Of a stretch of 64,000 nt of DNA, positions 26,578 through 34,769 are shown piece after piece. The notes below the pieces were generated by a model, which saw only the letters and a list, made by a program, of their open reading frames with translations, had not been told where the DNA came from and did no database searches. The translations under genes and the position numbers were made by a program. Each line of letters begins with the position of its first letter. Position 1 is the first letter of the stretch. Origin of the DNA: MWH-TA3 sp044353905 (lineage in GTDB: Bacteria; Actinomycetota; Actinomycetes; Actinomycetales; Microbacteriaceae); contig JBILBA010000001.1 of NCBI GenBank assembly GCA_044353905.1, positions 202,527 through 266,526 on the forward strand, read 5' to 3'.

Positions 26578-27493
26578 CGCCCGCGCTGGGAGGCACGAGG
26601 ACCTGTTGAGTGGCGGTCAACGGGTGATCATCGTGTACGACGGTCAATACGGCCGTGACGTCGACGTTTCGCTTGATGACGGCGAGCGCCACGGGACCGT
26701 CCTCGAAATGGAATCCAGCCGTCGTTACCTTCCCGACCACATCGCCCCCAGCCCAGACAGGGTCGGAGGCTTCGACAAAGACGGAATCGGAACCGTCCAG
26801 GTGCAGCCGCACCAATCGTCGCGGCGGGTGCCCGACGTTGTGAATCTTGGACACCGTTTCTTGCCCCGGGTAGCACCCCTTGGACAAATGGACCGCGGTT
26901 CGCAGCCAATCGAGTTCGTGCGGAAGGGATCGATCGTCGACCTCCGCCATCGATGGCCGTCCAGCGACAACCCGCAGCGGGTCGACGAGGTCTGAGTCGA
27001 CAACATCGACGTTCGGCTTTTCGCCCGCGGGAAGCAGCGTTTCGACCCAGGTCCAGGCGGGAATCTCGGTTTCGCCATACGTCACTCCGCCGGGCGCGAT
27101 TGTTGGCCACGGGTCGGTCCAGGAGAGTTCGCCGAACGCGACGGCTCCGCCCCACACCGAGAACCGCGCTGTCACGTCGACGGCCTGGACATCCTCCATG
27201 AAGATTCGGGCGTCGAGCCACGCCGCAACGTCGGCCCCCGACGCTCCGGGGACAACCAGAAGAGTGCCGTCGGACGATTCGAGCACGTGAATACTGTGTT
27301 GAATTCGTCCCTGACCATCGAGTTCGAGGGCGTCACGCGATTCTCCGACAGCGAGGCCGCGTAGGTCTTGACTGAGCGTCGCGTTGAGGACGTCGAATCG
27401 GTCGGGCCCGGTGACGAGGACAACGCCCGCCTCGATTGCCACCGCGGCGTTCCCCTCTACCAGTCGACGTTGGTCGACGAAGGGGTTGGACAT
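26540..27493 (-). CDS. ygfZ: Folate-binding YgfZ/GcvT-like protein
   Basis: A 317-residue protein with the signature KGCYPGQETVSK of the YgfZ family, whose members bind tetrahydrofolate and help maintain iron-sulfur enzymes. The N-terminal half is a GcvT-like folate-binding domain (VTGPDRFDVLNATLSQDLRG), the C-terminal part a beta-barrel (PVWAGGDVVGKVTTAGF). It is preceded by two small membrane-protein genes only 2 and 4 bases apart, suggesting one transcript from about 27.9 kb. Confidence 0.88.
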   Translation of the reverse strand: MSNPFVDQRRLVEGNAAVAIEAGVVLVTGPDRFDVLNATLSQDLRGLAVGESRDALELDGQGRIQHSIHVLESSDGTLLVVPGASGADVAAWLDARIFMEDVQAVDVTARFSVWGGAVAFGELSWTDPWPTIAPGGVTYGETEIPAWTWVETLLPAGEKPNVDVVDSDLVDPLRVVAGRPSMAEVDDRSLPHELDWLRTAVHLSKGCYPGQETVSKIHNVGHPPRRLVRLHLDGSDSVFVEASDPVWAGGDVVGKVTTAGFHFEDGPVALAVIKRNVDVTAVLTVVHDDHPLTATQQVLVPPSAGATAAERLRPSRP

Positions 27494-27495
27494 CG

Positions 27496-27606
27496 TCAGC
27501 GCTGACCGCGGAAGAGTCGAACGAGAACGACGATACTCGTGAATGCGATTGCGACGAACGCGAGCCCCAACAGCACGAGGAAGAAGATTTCAAACCAGAA
27601 GATCAT
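27496..27606 (-). CDS. 36-residue single-pass membrane protein
   Basis: A very short gene, ATG at 27606 to TGA at 27496. The product begins MIFWFEIFFLVLLGLAFVAI, continues as a membrane helix and ends in the basic tail RLFRGQR, so it should insert with the C-terminus inside. It sits 4 bases after the preceding membrane-protein gene and 2 bases before ygfZ, and the reading frame is clean and packed between genes, which argues it is real. Function unknown. Confidence 0.6.
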   Translation of the reverse strand: MIFWFEIFFLVLLGLAFVAIAFTSIVVLVRLFRGQR

Positions 27607-27610
27607 GTGT

Positions 27611-27874
27611 TCAGCCTAATCCGTGTTGGACCAACGCGACCACGATTCCCACGGCACCGATGACAAGGCTTCCCGCTGTCGTGAACGCGAGACGATTGAC
27701 GAGACCTTGCTTTCGCTGCAGTGACAGTTGAATGACAAACGACAACACGAGTGATGCGCCGATTGTCACCGAAATCACTTCTGCCCACTGGGCGGATCCG
27801 AGCGTCAGCGCAAAAGCAGTCCCTGCAATGGCAACAATCCACGAGGGGAGTGCGGAGGCGAATCGGCGGGGCAT
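27611..27874 (-). CDS. Small three-helix membrane protein
   Basis: An 87-residue protein with about three membrane helices (SWIVAIAGTAFALTLGSA, VISVTIGASLVLSFVIQLS, TAGSLVIGAVGIVVALVQ) joined by short basic loops. I know of similar unnamed proteins in Microbacteriaceae but no function. It is first of the minus-strand group leading to ygfZ, and divergent from glnR with a 52-base gap. Confidence 0.65.
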   Translation of the reverse strand: MPRRFASALPSWIVAIAGTAFALTLGSAQWAEVISVTIGASLVLSFVIQLSLQRKQGLVNRLAFTTAGSLVIGAVGIVVALVQHGLG

Positions 27875-27926
27875 ATCACCATGCTAAACGCGCCTAAACT
27901 TAATCGAATCGTGGGAGGGGTGGGTC

Positions 27927-28586
27927 GTGTCTCGAATACTGCTGCTTTCCTCATCTTCCGCCTCAGTCATTCCCGCTCTAGGGCTGTTGCCTCACCATTT
28001 GACCGTCGCGCCTCTCGCACCTCAATCTCTCGCTTCTCACCCCGACGCCGAACTCGTTCTGATCGACGGAGTGACCGATTTGGTTGCGGCAAAGTCCCTG
28101 TCCGCGGTGTTGACCTCAGCGCAATTACCCATTCCCGTGCTCATTGTGGTGTCCGACACGTCACTGTCGGTCCTGGATGGTTCGTGGGGAGTCACCGACT
28201 TTGTGCTCCCGTCGGCGACACTTGCCGAAGTCGACGCGCGAATCCGTCTAGCCATTCAGAACTCGAGCGGAATTGCCACAACCGGATTGAGCCACTCGGG
28301 GGTTTCCATCGACGAATCGAGCTACCAGGCCACGGCGAGCGGTCGGCCCCTGGACCTCACTTTCAAGGAATTCGAATTGTTGAGATATTTGGTGGCAAAT
28401 CCAGGTCGCGTGTTCACCCGCGAGCAATTACTCTCAGACGTGTGGGGTTACGACTATTTCGGGGGAACACGAACGGTCGACGTTCATGTTCGTCGCCTCC
28501 GCTTCAAACTCGGTGACCGTGAATCGGTGATCGGGACAGTTCGCAACGTCGGTTATCGATTTGCGCCAACAGGAGAAGACGAATGA
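27927..28586 (+). CDS. glnR: GlnR-like orphan response regulator (winged helix, OmpR type)
   Basis: A 219-residue regulator closely resembling actinobacterial GlnR, the global nitrogen regulator: LLLSSSSASVIPALGLLPHH, AELVLIDGVTDL and the winged-helix DNA-binding domain LDLTFKEFELLRYLV, GYDYFGGTRTVDVHVRRLR, IGTVRNVGYRF. The receiver domain is atypical: the acidic pair that binds magnesium is replaced by serines, while an Asp remains in LIDG. No histidine kinase is nearby. The GTG start has a strong GGGAGGGG ribosome-binding site. It overlaps ppk by 4 bases. Confidence 0.88.
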   Translation: MSRILLLSSSSASVIPALGLLPHHLTVAPLAPQSLASHPDAELVLIDGVTDLVAAKSLSAVLTSAQLPIPVLIVVSDTSLSVLDGSWGVTDFVLPSATLAEVDARIRLAIQNSSGIATTGLSHSGVSIDESSYQATASGRPLDLTFKEFELLRYLVANPGRVFTREQLLSDVWGYDYFGGTRTVDVHVRRLRFKLGDRESVIGTVRNVGYRFAPTGEDE

Positions 28587-30751
28587 GCGAGACGAACCCC
28601 ACCACGGGGTCCACCGACGCCGAACTCGACGACGATTGGGGCGAATCCCGCCCGGCGAACGACGCCTCGCTTCCGTCGGACCGCTTTTTCGACCGAGAAT
28701 TGTCGTGGCTCGCGTTCAACGGGCGTGTGCTCGAACTCGCGAAGGACGAATCGATCCCGCTTCTCGAACGTGTCAACTTCCTCGCAATCTTCGCCAACAA
28801 CCTCGACGAATTCTTCATGGTTCGCGTCGCGGGCCTGAAGCGCCGAGTCGAAACAGGAATTGCGGTTCACAACAACGTCGGACGGGGTCCACAACAAGTT
28901 TTGGCCGATATCCATGCGGCGGCCCTCGCGCTTCAGGTCGACCACGCTCGCCTGACCGCGGACGTCATTCGCCCAGCACTAGAGGCGGCCGGAGTCTCGA
29001 TCACACCGATAGACGACCTGTCTCCTGCGGACCGAAAGACGATTGACGAATTGTTCGTCTCGCAGATTTTCCCTGTGCTCACTCCGTTGGCTGTCGACCC
29101 GGCGCACCCGTTCCCCTACATTTCCGGACTGTCGTTGAATTTGGCGGTTCGCGTGCAAAATCCGAAGTCGGGCGAAGAGAACTTCGCGCGCGTCAAGGTG
29201 CCCGCCATTTTGCCTCGATTCGTCGAATTGCCCACGTCAGAGGGCGGCCCGACTCGTTTCCTCCCCCTCGAAGACCTCATCGCCCACCACCTTGGGTCCT
29301 TGTTCCCCGGCATGGCGATTCTCGATCACCACTTTTTTCGAGTCACCCGAAACGAAGACCTAGAGATCGACGCGGACGAGGGTGAAAACCTCCTCAAAGC
29401 GTTGGAAAAGGAACTCTCGCGACGCCGATTCGGCGCACCGATTCGACTCGAAATCAGTGACGACATGGACGCGGTCACTCTCGATTTGCTGATTCGCGAA
29501 CTCGGAATGGACGACGGCGAGGTCTACCGCCTTCCCGGAATCCTCGGACTCGACCAGCTCTTTCAGGTCACGGGAATCGCACGACCCGACCTCAAGTTCT
29601 CCAAACACCGTCCGACGACCGTCGCCCAGTTCCAGTCCCCCGAACCCGGAACACCGGCCGATTTGTTCGGCGCTCTCAACGAGGGTGAGGTGCTCGTTCA
29701 CCACCCCTACGAATCGTTCTCAACGAGCGTCCAGGCATTCGTCGAACAGGCGGCAACCGACCCCAACGTGCTCGCGATCAAGCAGACCCTTTACCGAACC
29801 TCGGGCGACTCCCCCATCGTGCGATCCCTGATCGCCGCCGCGGAATCCGGGAAAGCGGTGCTCGCTCTCGTCGAAATCAAGGCGCGCTTCGACGAACAGA
29901 ACAACATCACGTGGGCGAGGCAACTCGAACGTGCTGGTGTGCACGTTGTGTACGGGCTTGTCGGGCTGAAAACTCACTGCAAATTGACCCAGGTGGTTCG
30001 CCGCGAGAAGTCGGGAGACATCTCGTATTACTCGCACATCGGAACGGGAAACTACAACCCGAAAACAAGCCGCATTTATGAAGACCTCGGGCTTTTCACG
30101 AGTTCGGCCGAGGTCGGCGCCGAATTGACTCGGTTGTTCAACGAACTCAGTGGTTACGCGATTGAAAAGAAGTTCAAGCGACTCCTCGTCGCCCCGCGTT
30201 ATTTGCGCAACGGGCTGCTCAAGAACATCGCGCGCGAAACCGAGGCCGCCCTCGCAGGCGAGAAATCAGGCATCCGACTCAAGATGAACGCCCTCGTGGA
30301 CGAAACGATCATCGACGCGCTCTATCGCGCGAGTCGCGCCGGGGTCCCCATCGATGTCTCGGTGCGCGGAATCTGTTCGCTCGTCCCTGGTCGCGCCGGG
30401 TTATCCGAGACGATTCGGGTTCGCAGCGTCCTGGGACGTTACCTCGAGCACTCGCGCATCTACTCGTTCCACAACGGCGGGAAGCCGGCGACTTTCATCG
30501 GCAGCAGCGACATGATGCACCGAAACCTCGACCGGCGAATCGAGGTGCTCGTCAAGATCGAGACCCCCGAACACCTCGAGCGAATCGACCACCTTTTCGA
30601 ATTACACATGAGCGACTCGTCATCCACGTGGTCGCTTGCGGAAGATGGCGTGTGGACACGCCACACTGGACTGGCGGGAGAACTCGCTGACATCCAAGAC
30701 ACCCTGATGTCGGAATACACTTCCCGAAACTCGCGAGGAAAAAACAAGTGA
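28583..30751 (+). CDS. ppk: Polyphosphate kinase
   Basis: Makes and uses inorganic polyphosphate; 722 residues, the normal Ppk1 length. N-terminal domain: FFDRELSWLAFNGRVLELA and ANNLDEFFMVRVAGLKRR. The phosphorylated histidine lies in GLKTHCKL, near residue 464, followed by SHIGTGNYNPKTSRIYEDLG; the second catalytic His is in the DRRIEVLV region. It is coupled by 4-base overlaps to glnR upstream and mutT1 downstream, so polyphosphate synthesis and nitrogen regulation share a message. Confidence 0.96.
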   Translation: MSETNPTTGSTDAELDDDWGESRPANDASLPSDRFFDRELSWLAFNGRVLELAKDESIPLLERVNFLAIFANNLDEFFMVRVAGLKRRVETGIAVHNNVGRGPQQVLADIHAAALALQVDHARLTADVIRPALEAAGVSITPIDDLSPADRKTIDELFVSQIFPVLTPLAVDPAHPFPYISGLSLNLAVRVQNPKSGEENFARVKVPAILPRFVELPTSEGGPTRFLPLEDLIAHHLGSLFPGMAILDHHFFRVTRNEDLEIDADEGENLLKALEKELSRRRFGAPIRLEISDDMDAVTLDLLIRELGMDDGEVYRLPGILGLDQLFQVTGIARPDLKFSKHRPTTVAQFQSPEPGTPADLFGALNEGEVLVHHPYESFSTSVQAFVEQAATDPNVLAIKQTLYRTSGDSPIVRSLIAAAESGKAVLALVEIKARFDEQNNITWARQLERAGVHVVYGLVGLKTHCKLTQVVRREKSGDISYYSHIGTGNYNPKTSRIYEDLGLFTSSAEVGAELTRLFNELSGYAIEKKFKRLLVAPRYLRNGLLKNIARETEAALAGEKSGIRLKMNALVDETIIDALYRASRAGVPIDVSVRGICSLVPGRAGLSETIRVRSVLGRYLEHSRIYSFHNGGKPATFIGSSDMMHRNLDRRIEVLVKIETPEHLERIDHLFELHMSDSSSTWSLAEDGVWTRHTGLAGELADIQDTLMSEYTSRNSRGKNK

Positions 30752-31689
30752 GCAAGCCCGAACCAGTTGTCGCCGCGGGCGCGGTCCCGTGGCGCGTCGT
30801 CAACGGGAAACTGCAGGTGCTCGTCGTCTATCGCAAACAACACCGGGACGTGTCGATTCCTAAGGGGAAAGTTGACCCAGGCGAGACCTTGCCACACACC
30901 GCGGTCCGCGAAGTGTTCGAAGAGACCGGACTGAAGGTCAATCTGGGGGCGTCGCTCGGTTCGGTTCATTATGTTCAAGCGTCCAACGGGAAGCCCAAGA
31001 TTGTCCATTACTGGGCCGCTGAGGTCGATCCGGTCACCGAAGCCAAGTCCAAATTCGTGTCGAACGACGAAATCTTCGCTCTCGAGTGGCTCAGTGCGAA
31101 AAAGGCAATCGCTGCGTTGACCTACGAGCACGATCGCGAGCTCGTCGAGGACGTTCGTTCTCTGTGGAAATCGGGGTCGATGGACACCTTTCCGCTCATC
31201 GTTGCCCGCCACGGAAAAGCGACCGCGCACGAGAACTGGGACGGGCTCGATGCGCTTCGCCCCCTCGTCGCCCACGGAATGCAACAGTCTCGAGACATTT
31301 CCGGCGGTCTCGCTGCATTCGGCCCGGCCGCAATCATCTCGTCGCCCGCAATCCGGTGTCTTCAAACCGTCGCGCCGCTGTCCTACAAACTCGGCATGGA
31401 GATTCGCGAGTCGGGCAAGATATCTCAAGACAAGTGGACGAGCGAAGGCGATCGCGTTGTCGATTTTGTTGGGGCACGATTGCGAAAAGCCGTTCCGGTC
31501 GTGATGTGCTCGCACGGACCCGTGATTCCCCAAATCGTGAGCGAAATCATCTCACAGACCGGTGGTGTCGTCACCGACGACGCACGCCGAGCCGCGTCGC
31601 TGGGAACCGGTGACTTCGCAATTTTCCACATCGCGAAAAGCGAGCGTGGCTTTCGGCTGGTGTCCATCGAAACGCACACCGCGCCGTAA
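30748..31689 (+). CDS. mutT1: Nudix hydrolase fused to a histidine phosphatase domain (MutT1 type)
   Basis: A 313-residue two-domain protein. The Nudix domain (residues 1-135) has the box GKVDPGETL...REVFEETGL complete. The C-terminal half is a histidine phosphatase (SixA/PGAM-like) with the RHG motif in IVARHGKATAHENWD near residue 153. The mycobacterial MutT1 with this layout acts on 8-oxo-dGTP/dGDP and diadenosine polyphosphates. GTG start overlapping the ppk stop by 4 bases. Confidence 0.9.
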   Translation: MSKPEPVVAAGAVPWRVVNGKLQVLVVYRKQHRDVSIPKGKVDPGETLPHTAVREVFEETGLKVNLGASLGSVHYVQASNGKPKIVHYWAAEVDPVTEAKSKFVSNDEIFALEWLSAKKAIAALTYEHDRELVEDVRSLWKSGSMDTFPLIVARHGKATAHENWDGLDALRPLVAHGMQQSRDISGGLAAFGPAAIISSPAIRCLQTVAPLSYKLGMEIRESGKISQDKWTSEGDRVVDFVGARLRKAVPVVMCSHGPVIPQIVSEIISQTGGVVTDDARRAASLGTGDFAIFHIAKSERGFRLVSIETHTAP

Positions 31690-31814
31690 AAGGTGTCGGG
31701 CCGTGGGTTACGCCTCTCGGCACGTTGCCACTCGCGGTGGCTCATAATTAATGGAACCCGGGGAATCCGCACGACCCGACTGTTCCAGTGTACGAGCCTC
31801 GCCAAATCGTTTCT

Positions 31815-32429
31815 CTAGTTGAGTTTGTTTGCCCTCGCAAGAACCGAACTCGCTTGAAGGTCCGTGGCGAAGTCCGCGAGGGTTGCTGCACGTTCGAGAA
31901 GCGCGCTCGTCCCGATTTCGGTCCCAGCGACGAGGGTCGTCACCCCGTGTGCTTCGATGCGGCAATACGCGGCTGCGCGATCGAGCGCGTCGGCGAGGTC
32001 TCCCGTGAAGGCTCCTCCGAGGATTTCGTCCGCGAGTTCACGGATGTCGTCTGGTCCGGTGGGTTGCCGCGCACCCGCCACGACCTCATCGATGGAATTG
32101 AGGTTGTCGACACCGCGCTGATAGGCGTGCGCGGCAATGTCGGGGTCCGCAATGATGCTCGCGTGAATGACGTACAAGCGCCACAGCGCGCCAGGCAGGG
32201 AATGAGCGGGAGCCGCGGCCCACAGTTCGGCGATCTCACCCAAACCGTTGTCGCGGGAGTAGTCGAGAATCCGCCGCAGCACCTCGGTCGTGCCGTCGTC
32301 GCGTACGCGGGCGACGAGGGTCGTCGCGGTGTCGTGAGCGAGTTGCAGTTTCAGAGCGGGGTCCATCGCCCCTTCGAGTTGGTCGAACGTGCTCGGTTCA
32401 ACGGCAACGGGGCGGCGGGGTCTGTTCAC
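31815..32429 (-). CDS. Conserved helical protein of unknown function
   Basis: About 204 residues, mostly helical. The start is GTG at 32429 (VNRPRRPVAVEPS) with GAGG just upstream; a TTG three codons earlier is possible. Recognisable stretches are LQLAHDTATTLVARVRDDG, EIAELWAAAPAHSLPGALWRLY and RAAAYCRIEAHGVTTLVAGTEIG. I recall similar proteins next to the cytochrome b-like gene in other Microbacteriaceae, without a known role. Convergent with mutT1 across 125 bases in which I see nothing, divergent from the cytochrome gene. Confidence 0.65.
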   Translation of the reverse strand: MNRPRRPVAVEPSTFDQLEGAMDPALKLQLAHDTATTLVARVRDDGTTEVLRRILDYSRDNGLGEIAELWAAAPAHSLPGALWRLYVIHASIIADPDIAAHAYQRGVDNLNSIDEVVAGARQPTGPDDIRELADEILGGAFTGDLADALDRAAAYCRIEAHGVTTLVAGTEIGTSALLERAATLADFATDLQASSVLARANKLN

Positions 32430-32479
32430 AATCCTCAACGATAGGTGACGCCACGACGGTGCGGGCTCTCAACCTTCGG

Positions 32480-32485
32480 TATCGT
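32480..32485 (+). promoter_or_regulatory. Putative -10 box of the cytochrome b-like gene
   Basis: TATCGT lies 7 bases before the GTG start at 32493, with no ribosome-binding site: leaderless pattern. Confidence 0.35.
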
Positions 32486-32492
32486 CTAACTC

Positions 32493-33401
32493 GTGAGCAC
32501 TGAAACCCCCGCCGCAGGTCGCACAGGTCGGGCTTTGTGGGCGGTATTGGCCGTTGTGCTCGGTGCCATTGTCCTCAGCGCCATCGCGTTCACGTTGCGC
32601 GCGCAGCCCGCGGTGCAGGAATTCATGGTTCGCTACCCTGGCGTCATCACGCCGACACCAGATGCGCCGACAGGCATTCCGGTGTGGCTCAACGTGACGC
32701 ACTTCCTCAACATTCTTTTTCTTATGTTGATCATCCGCACCGCCCTGTCTATTCGTTCGAAGAAACGCCCGCCCGCGTTCGTCACTCCGCGCCGCGGCGT
32801 GTTGGGACAGTCGCCTCGCCGCATCGGCATCAACGTCTGGCTGCACAACACCGTGGACATGCTCTGGATGCTTAACGGCGGCGTCTACATTGTGCTGTTG
32901 TTTGCCACCGGCCAGTGGGTGCGGATCGTGCCGACCACCTGGGACGTCCTTCCCAACGCAGCGTCAGCGCTGATTCAGTACCTCACGTTCACCTGGCCGG
33001 TCGAGAACCCCTGGGTCGTCTACAACAGCTTGCAGGTGCTCTCGTATTTCGGAGTGGTGTTTGTGCTTGCGCCGCTTGCCATTCTCACCGGCGTGCGCCT
33101 GTCCTCCGCGTGGCCTTTGGATGCTCCTCGCCTGAATCGTGTGCTACCCGAGCGTCCCATTCGTCGCCTTCACGTACTCGTGCTGTTTGCCTTCATCGCG
33201 TTCGTTGTCGTGCACGTCAGTCTTGTGCTCTTCACTGGTGCCGTGCAGAACCTCAACGTGATGTTCGCCGCGCGGAACGATCTAAGCCTGGTGGGCACCA
33301 TCATCTTCGTCGCGTCGCTGGCGGGGCTAACTGGCGTGTGGTTTGCGCTGACTGACTCGGTACAAAAGAGGCTAGCCCGTCTGACAGGCGAGGTCACCTA
33401 G
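32493..33401 (+). CDS. Cytochrome b/b6 family membrane protein
   Basis: A 302-residue integral membrane protein with about six helices. Candidate haem-ligand histidines lie in LNVTHFLNILFL, INVWLHNTVDMLW and the helix LHVLVLFAFIAFVVVHVSLVLF. The pattern fits the cytochrome b561/formate-dehydrogenase gamma-like group that passes electrons between quinones and a periplasmic or cytoplasmic oxidoreductase. No catalytic partner subunit is encoded nearby. It ends 40 bases before tRNA-Lys. Confidence 0.75.
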   Translation: MSTETPAAGRTGRALWAVLAVVLGAIVLSAIAFTLRAQPAVQEFMVRYPGVITPTPDAPTGIPVWLNVTHFLNILFLMLIIRTALSIRSKKRPPAFVTPRRGVLGQSPRRIGINVWLHNTVDMLWMLNGGVYIVLLFATGQWVRIVPTTWDVLPNAASALIQYLTFTWPVENPWVVYNSLQVLSYFGVVFVLAPLAILTGVRLSSAWPLDAPRLNRVLPERPIRRLHVLVLFAFIAFVVVHVSLVLFTGAVQNLNVMFAARNDLSLVGTIIFVASLAGLTGVWFALTDSVQKRLARLTGEVT

Positions 33402-33441
33402 CGTTTCGCAAGTCGGTAGAGTTGATTCTGCGCCTTGGCGC

Positions 33442-33515
<74 letters not shown>

Positions 33516-33593
33516 AGAGAATTCGCCTGCTCAATCATTTACCTGATGGTTTGAGTCCGGTGTACATCGTGTCGTGGAGGACTTGGATCTTTG

Positions 33594-33610
33594 CGTGACA
33601 TTCAGTCACG
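33594..33610. promoter_or_regulatory. Inverted repeat upstream of the tartrate-dehydrogenase-like gene
   Basis: CGTGAC-ATTCA-GTCACG, 6-bp perfect arms with a 5-base spacer, about 40 bases upstream of the candidate -35 box at 33649. A possible operator for a regulator of the catabolic operon; no second copy was found at the divergent transporter promoter. Confidence 0.3.
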
Positions 33611-33648
33611 GCCCGGACGGACGAAGTTCTCTAGAGCGCAGGCGGCGG

Positions 33649-33677
33649 TTGCTCAAAGATAGTCATGCTCATAGACT
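33649..33677 (+). promoter_or_regulatory. Putative promoter of the 33.7-36.8 kb operon
   Basis: TTGCTC (33649-33654), 17-base spacer, TAGACT (33672-33677), then 6 bases to the ATG at 33684. There is no ribosome-binding site, so transcription would start at the start codon. Confidence 0.45.
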
Positions 33678-33683
33678 AGAAAA

Positions 33684-34769
33684 ATGACAAATGCGGCGCC
33701 TGGTGTTTACCGGATTGCAGCTGTGCCCGGTGATGGCATAGGTCAGGAAACGGTTTCGGCAGCTCGCAGAGTTTTAGATGTAGTTGCCCAGAATGAGGGC
33801 TTCACCCTGAATTGGATCGAATATCCATGGGGATGCGACTACTACCGTGAAACTGGGCGAATGATGCCCGTTGACGGTATCAGCAAACTTGCCGAATCTG
33901 ATGCGATTCTGCTCGGAGCGGTTGGTCGAGCCGATGTGCCTGACCATGTTTCGCTTTGGGGGCTTTTGATACCAATTCGACGAAGTTTCGATCAGTATGT
34001 CTCATTGCGACCTGCTCGTCTTTTGCCTGGTATCGAAAGCCCGTTGGCCCCATCACGAGACGCCCTCGATGTTGTCATCGTCAGAGAAAACACCGAAGGC
34101 GAATACTCCGAAGTTGGTGGGCGGCTATTCGCTGGTCAACCCGGTGAGATTGCTATTCAGGAGGCGGTGTTTACGCGCGTGGGTATCGAAAGGATTGCCC
34201 GATACGCATTCGAATTGGCTCGCACGAGAACCGGCCGAGTGGCATCCGCCACCAAGTCCAATGGAATTGTTCACACGATGCCATTCTGGGATGAAGTCGT
34301 GGACGAGGTTGCGAAAGATTACCCCGAGGTTGAGTTAACCCGCTTCCATGTCGACGCCCTTGCGGCACTGCTTGTTCTCGAGCCAGGACGATTCGACGTA
34401 ATCCTTGGCTCCAACCTCTTCGGCGACATCTTGTCAGACTTGGCTGCAGCATTAGTGGGAAGCATTGGTATCGCGCCGTGTGGGAATATCGATCCGACTC
34501 GGCGTAATCCTTCGATGTTCGAACCTATTCATGGTTCGGCGCCTGACATCGTGGGTAAAGGAATTGCCAATCCCATTGGACAGATTTGGAGCGCAGCGAT
34601 GATGCTCGAACATCTCCAGGAATTCACTGCAGCTTCATCGATCGTTAATGCGATTGAATCGGTACTTCAGTCAGGCATAAAAACACCTGACCTTGGGGGC
34701 ACGCACACCACAGATGACGTAACCGATGCTGTGATCAGCGCTTATCGTGAATCGATTGGCGCGAAGTGA
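33684..34769 (+). CDS. Tartrate/D-malate dehydrogenase-like beta-decarboxylating enzyme
   Basis: A 361-residue member of the isocitrate/isopropylmalate dehydrogenase family. Seen motifs: AAVPGDGIGQETV, DAILLGAVGRADVPDHVSLW, the substrate-binding RENTEGEYSEVGGR, DALAALLVLEPGRFDV, GSNLFGDILSDLAA and EPIHGSAPDIVGKG. The GLLIPIRRSFDQYVSLRP segment and overall length point to the tartrate dehydrogenase/D-malate dehydrogenase subgroup rather than LeuB or Icd. Such enzymes oxidise or decarboxylate tartrate or D-malate with NAD. It opens a three-gene operon; the next gene overlaps by 4 bases. G+C is visibly lower than in the left part of the window. Confidence 0.8.
   Translation: MTNAAPGVYRIAAVPGDGIGQETVSAARRVLDVVAQNEGFTLNWIEYPWGCDYYRETGRMMPVDGISKLAESDAILLGAVGRADVPDHVSLWGLLIPIRRSFDQYVSLRPARLLPGIESPLAPSRDALDVVIVRENTEGEYSEVGGRLFAGQPGEIAIQEAVFTRVGIERIARYAFELARTRTGRVASATKSNGIVHTMPFWDEVVDEVAKDYPEVELTRFHVDALAALLVLEPGRFDVILGSNLFGDILSDLAAALVGSIGIAPCGNIDPTRRNPSMFEPIHGSAPDIVGKGIANPIGQIWSAAMMLEHLQEFTAASSIVNAIESVLQSGIKTPDLGGTHTTDDVTDAVISAYRESIGAK

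Noticed and set aside
31690..31814. Searched the gap between mutT1 and the convergent unknown gene for a terminator or small RNA.
   Set aside because: No stable hairpin with a T-run and no RNA-gene pattern was visible.
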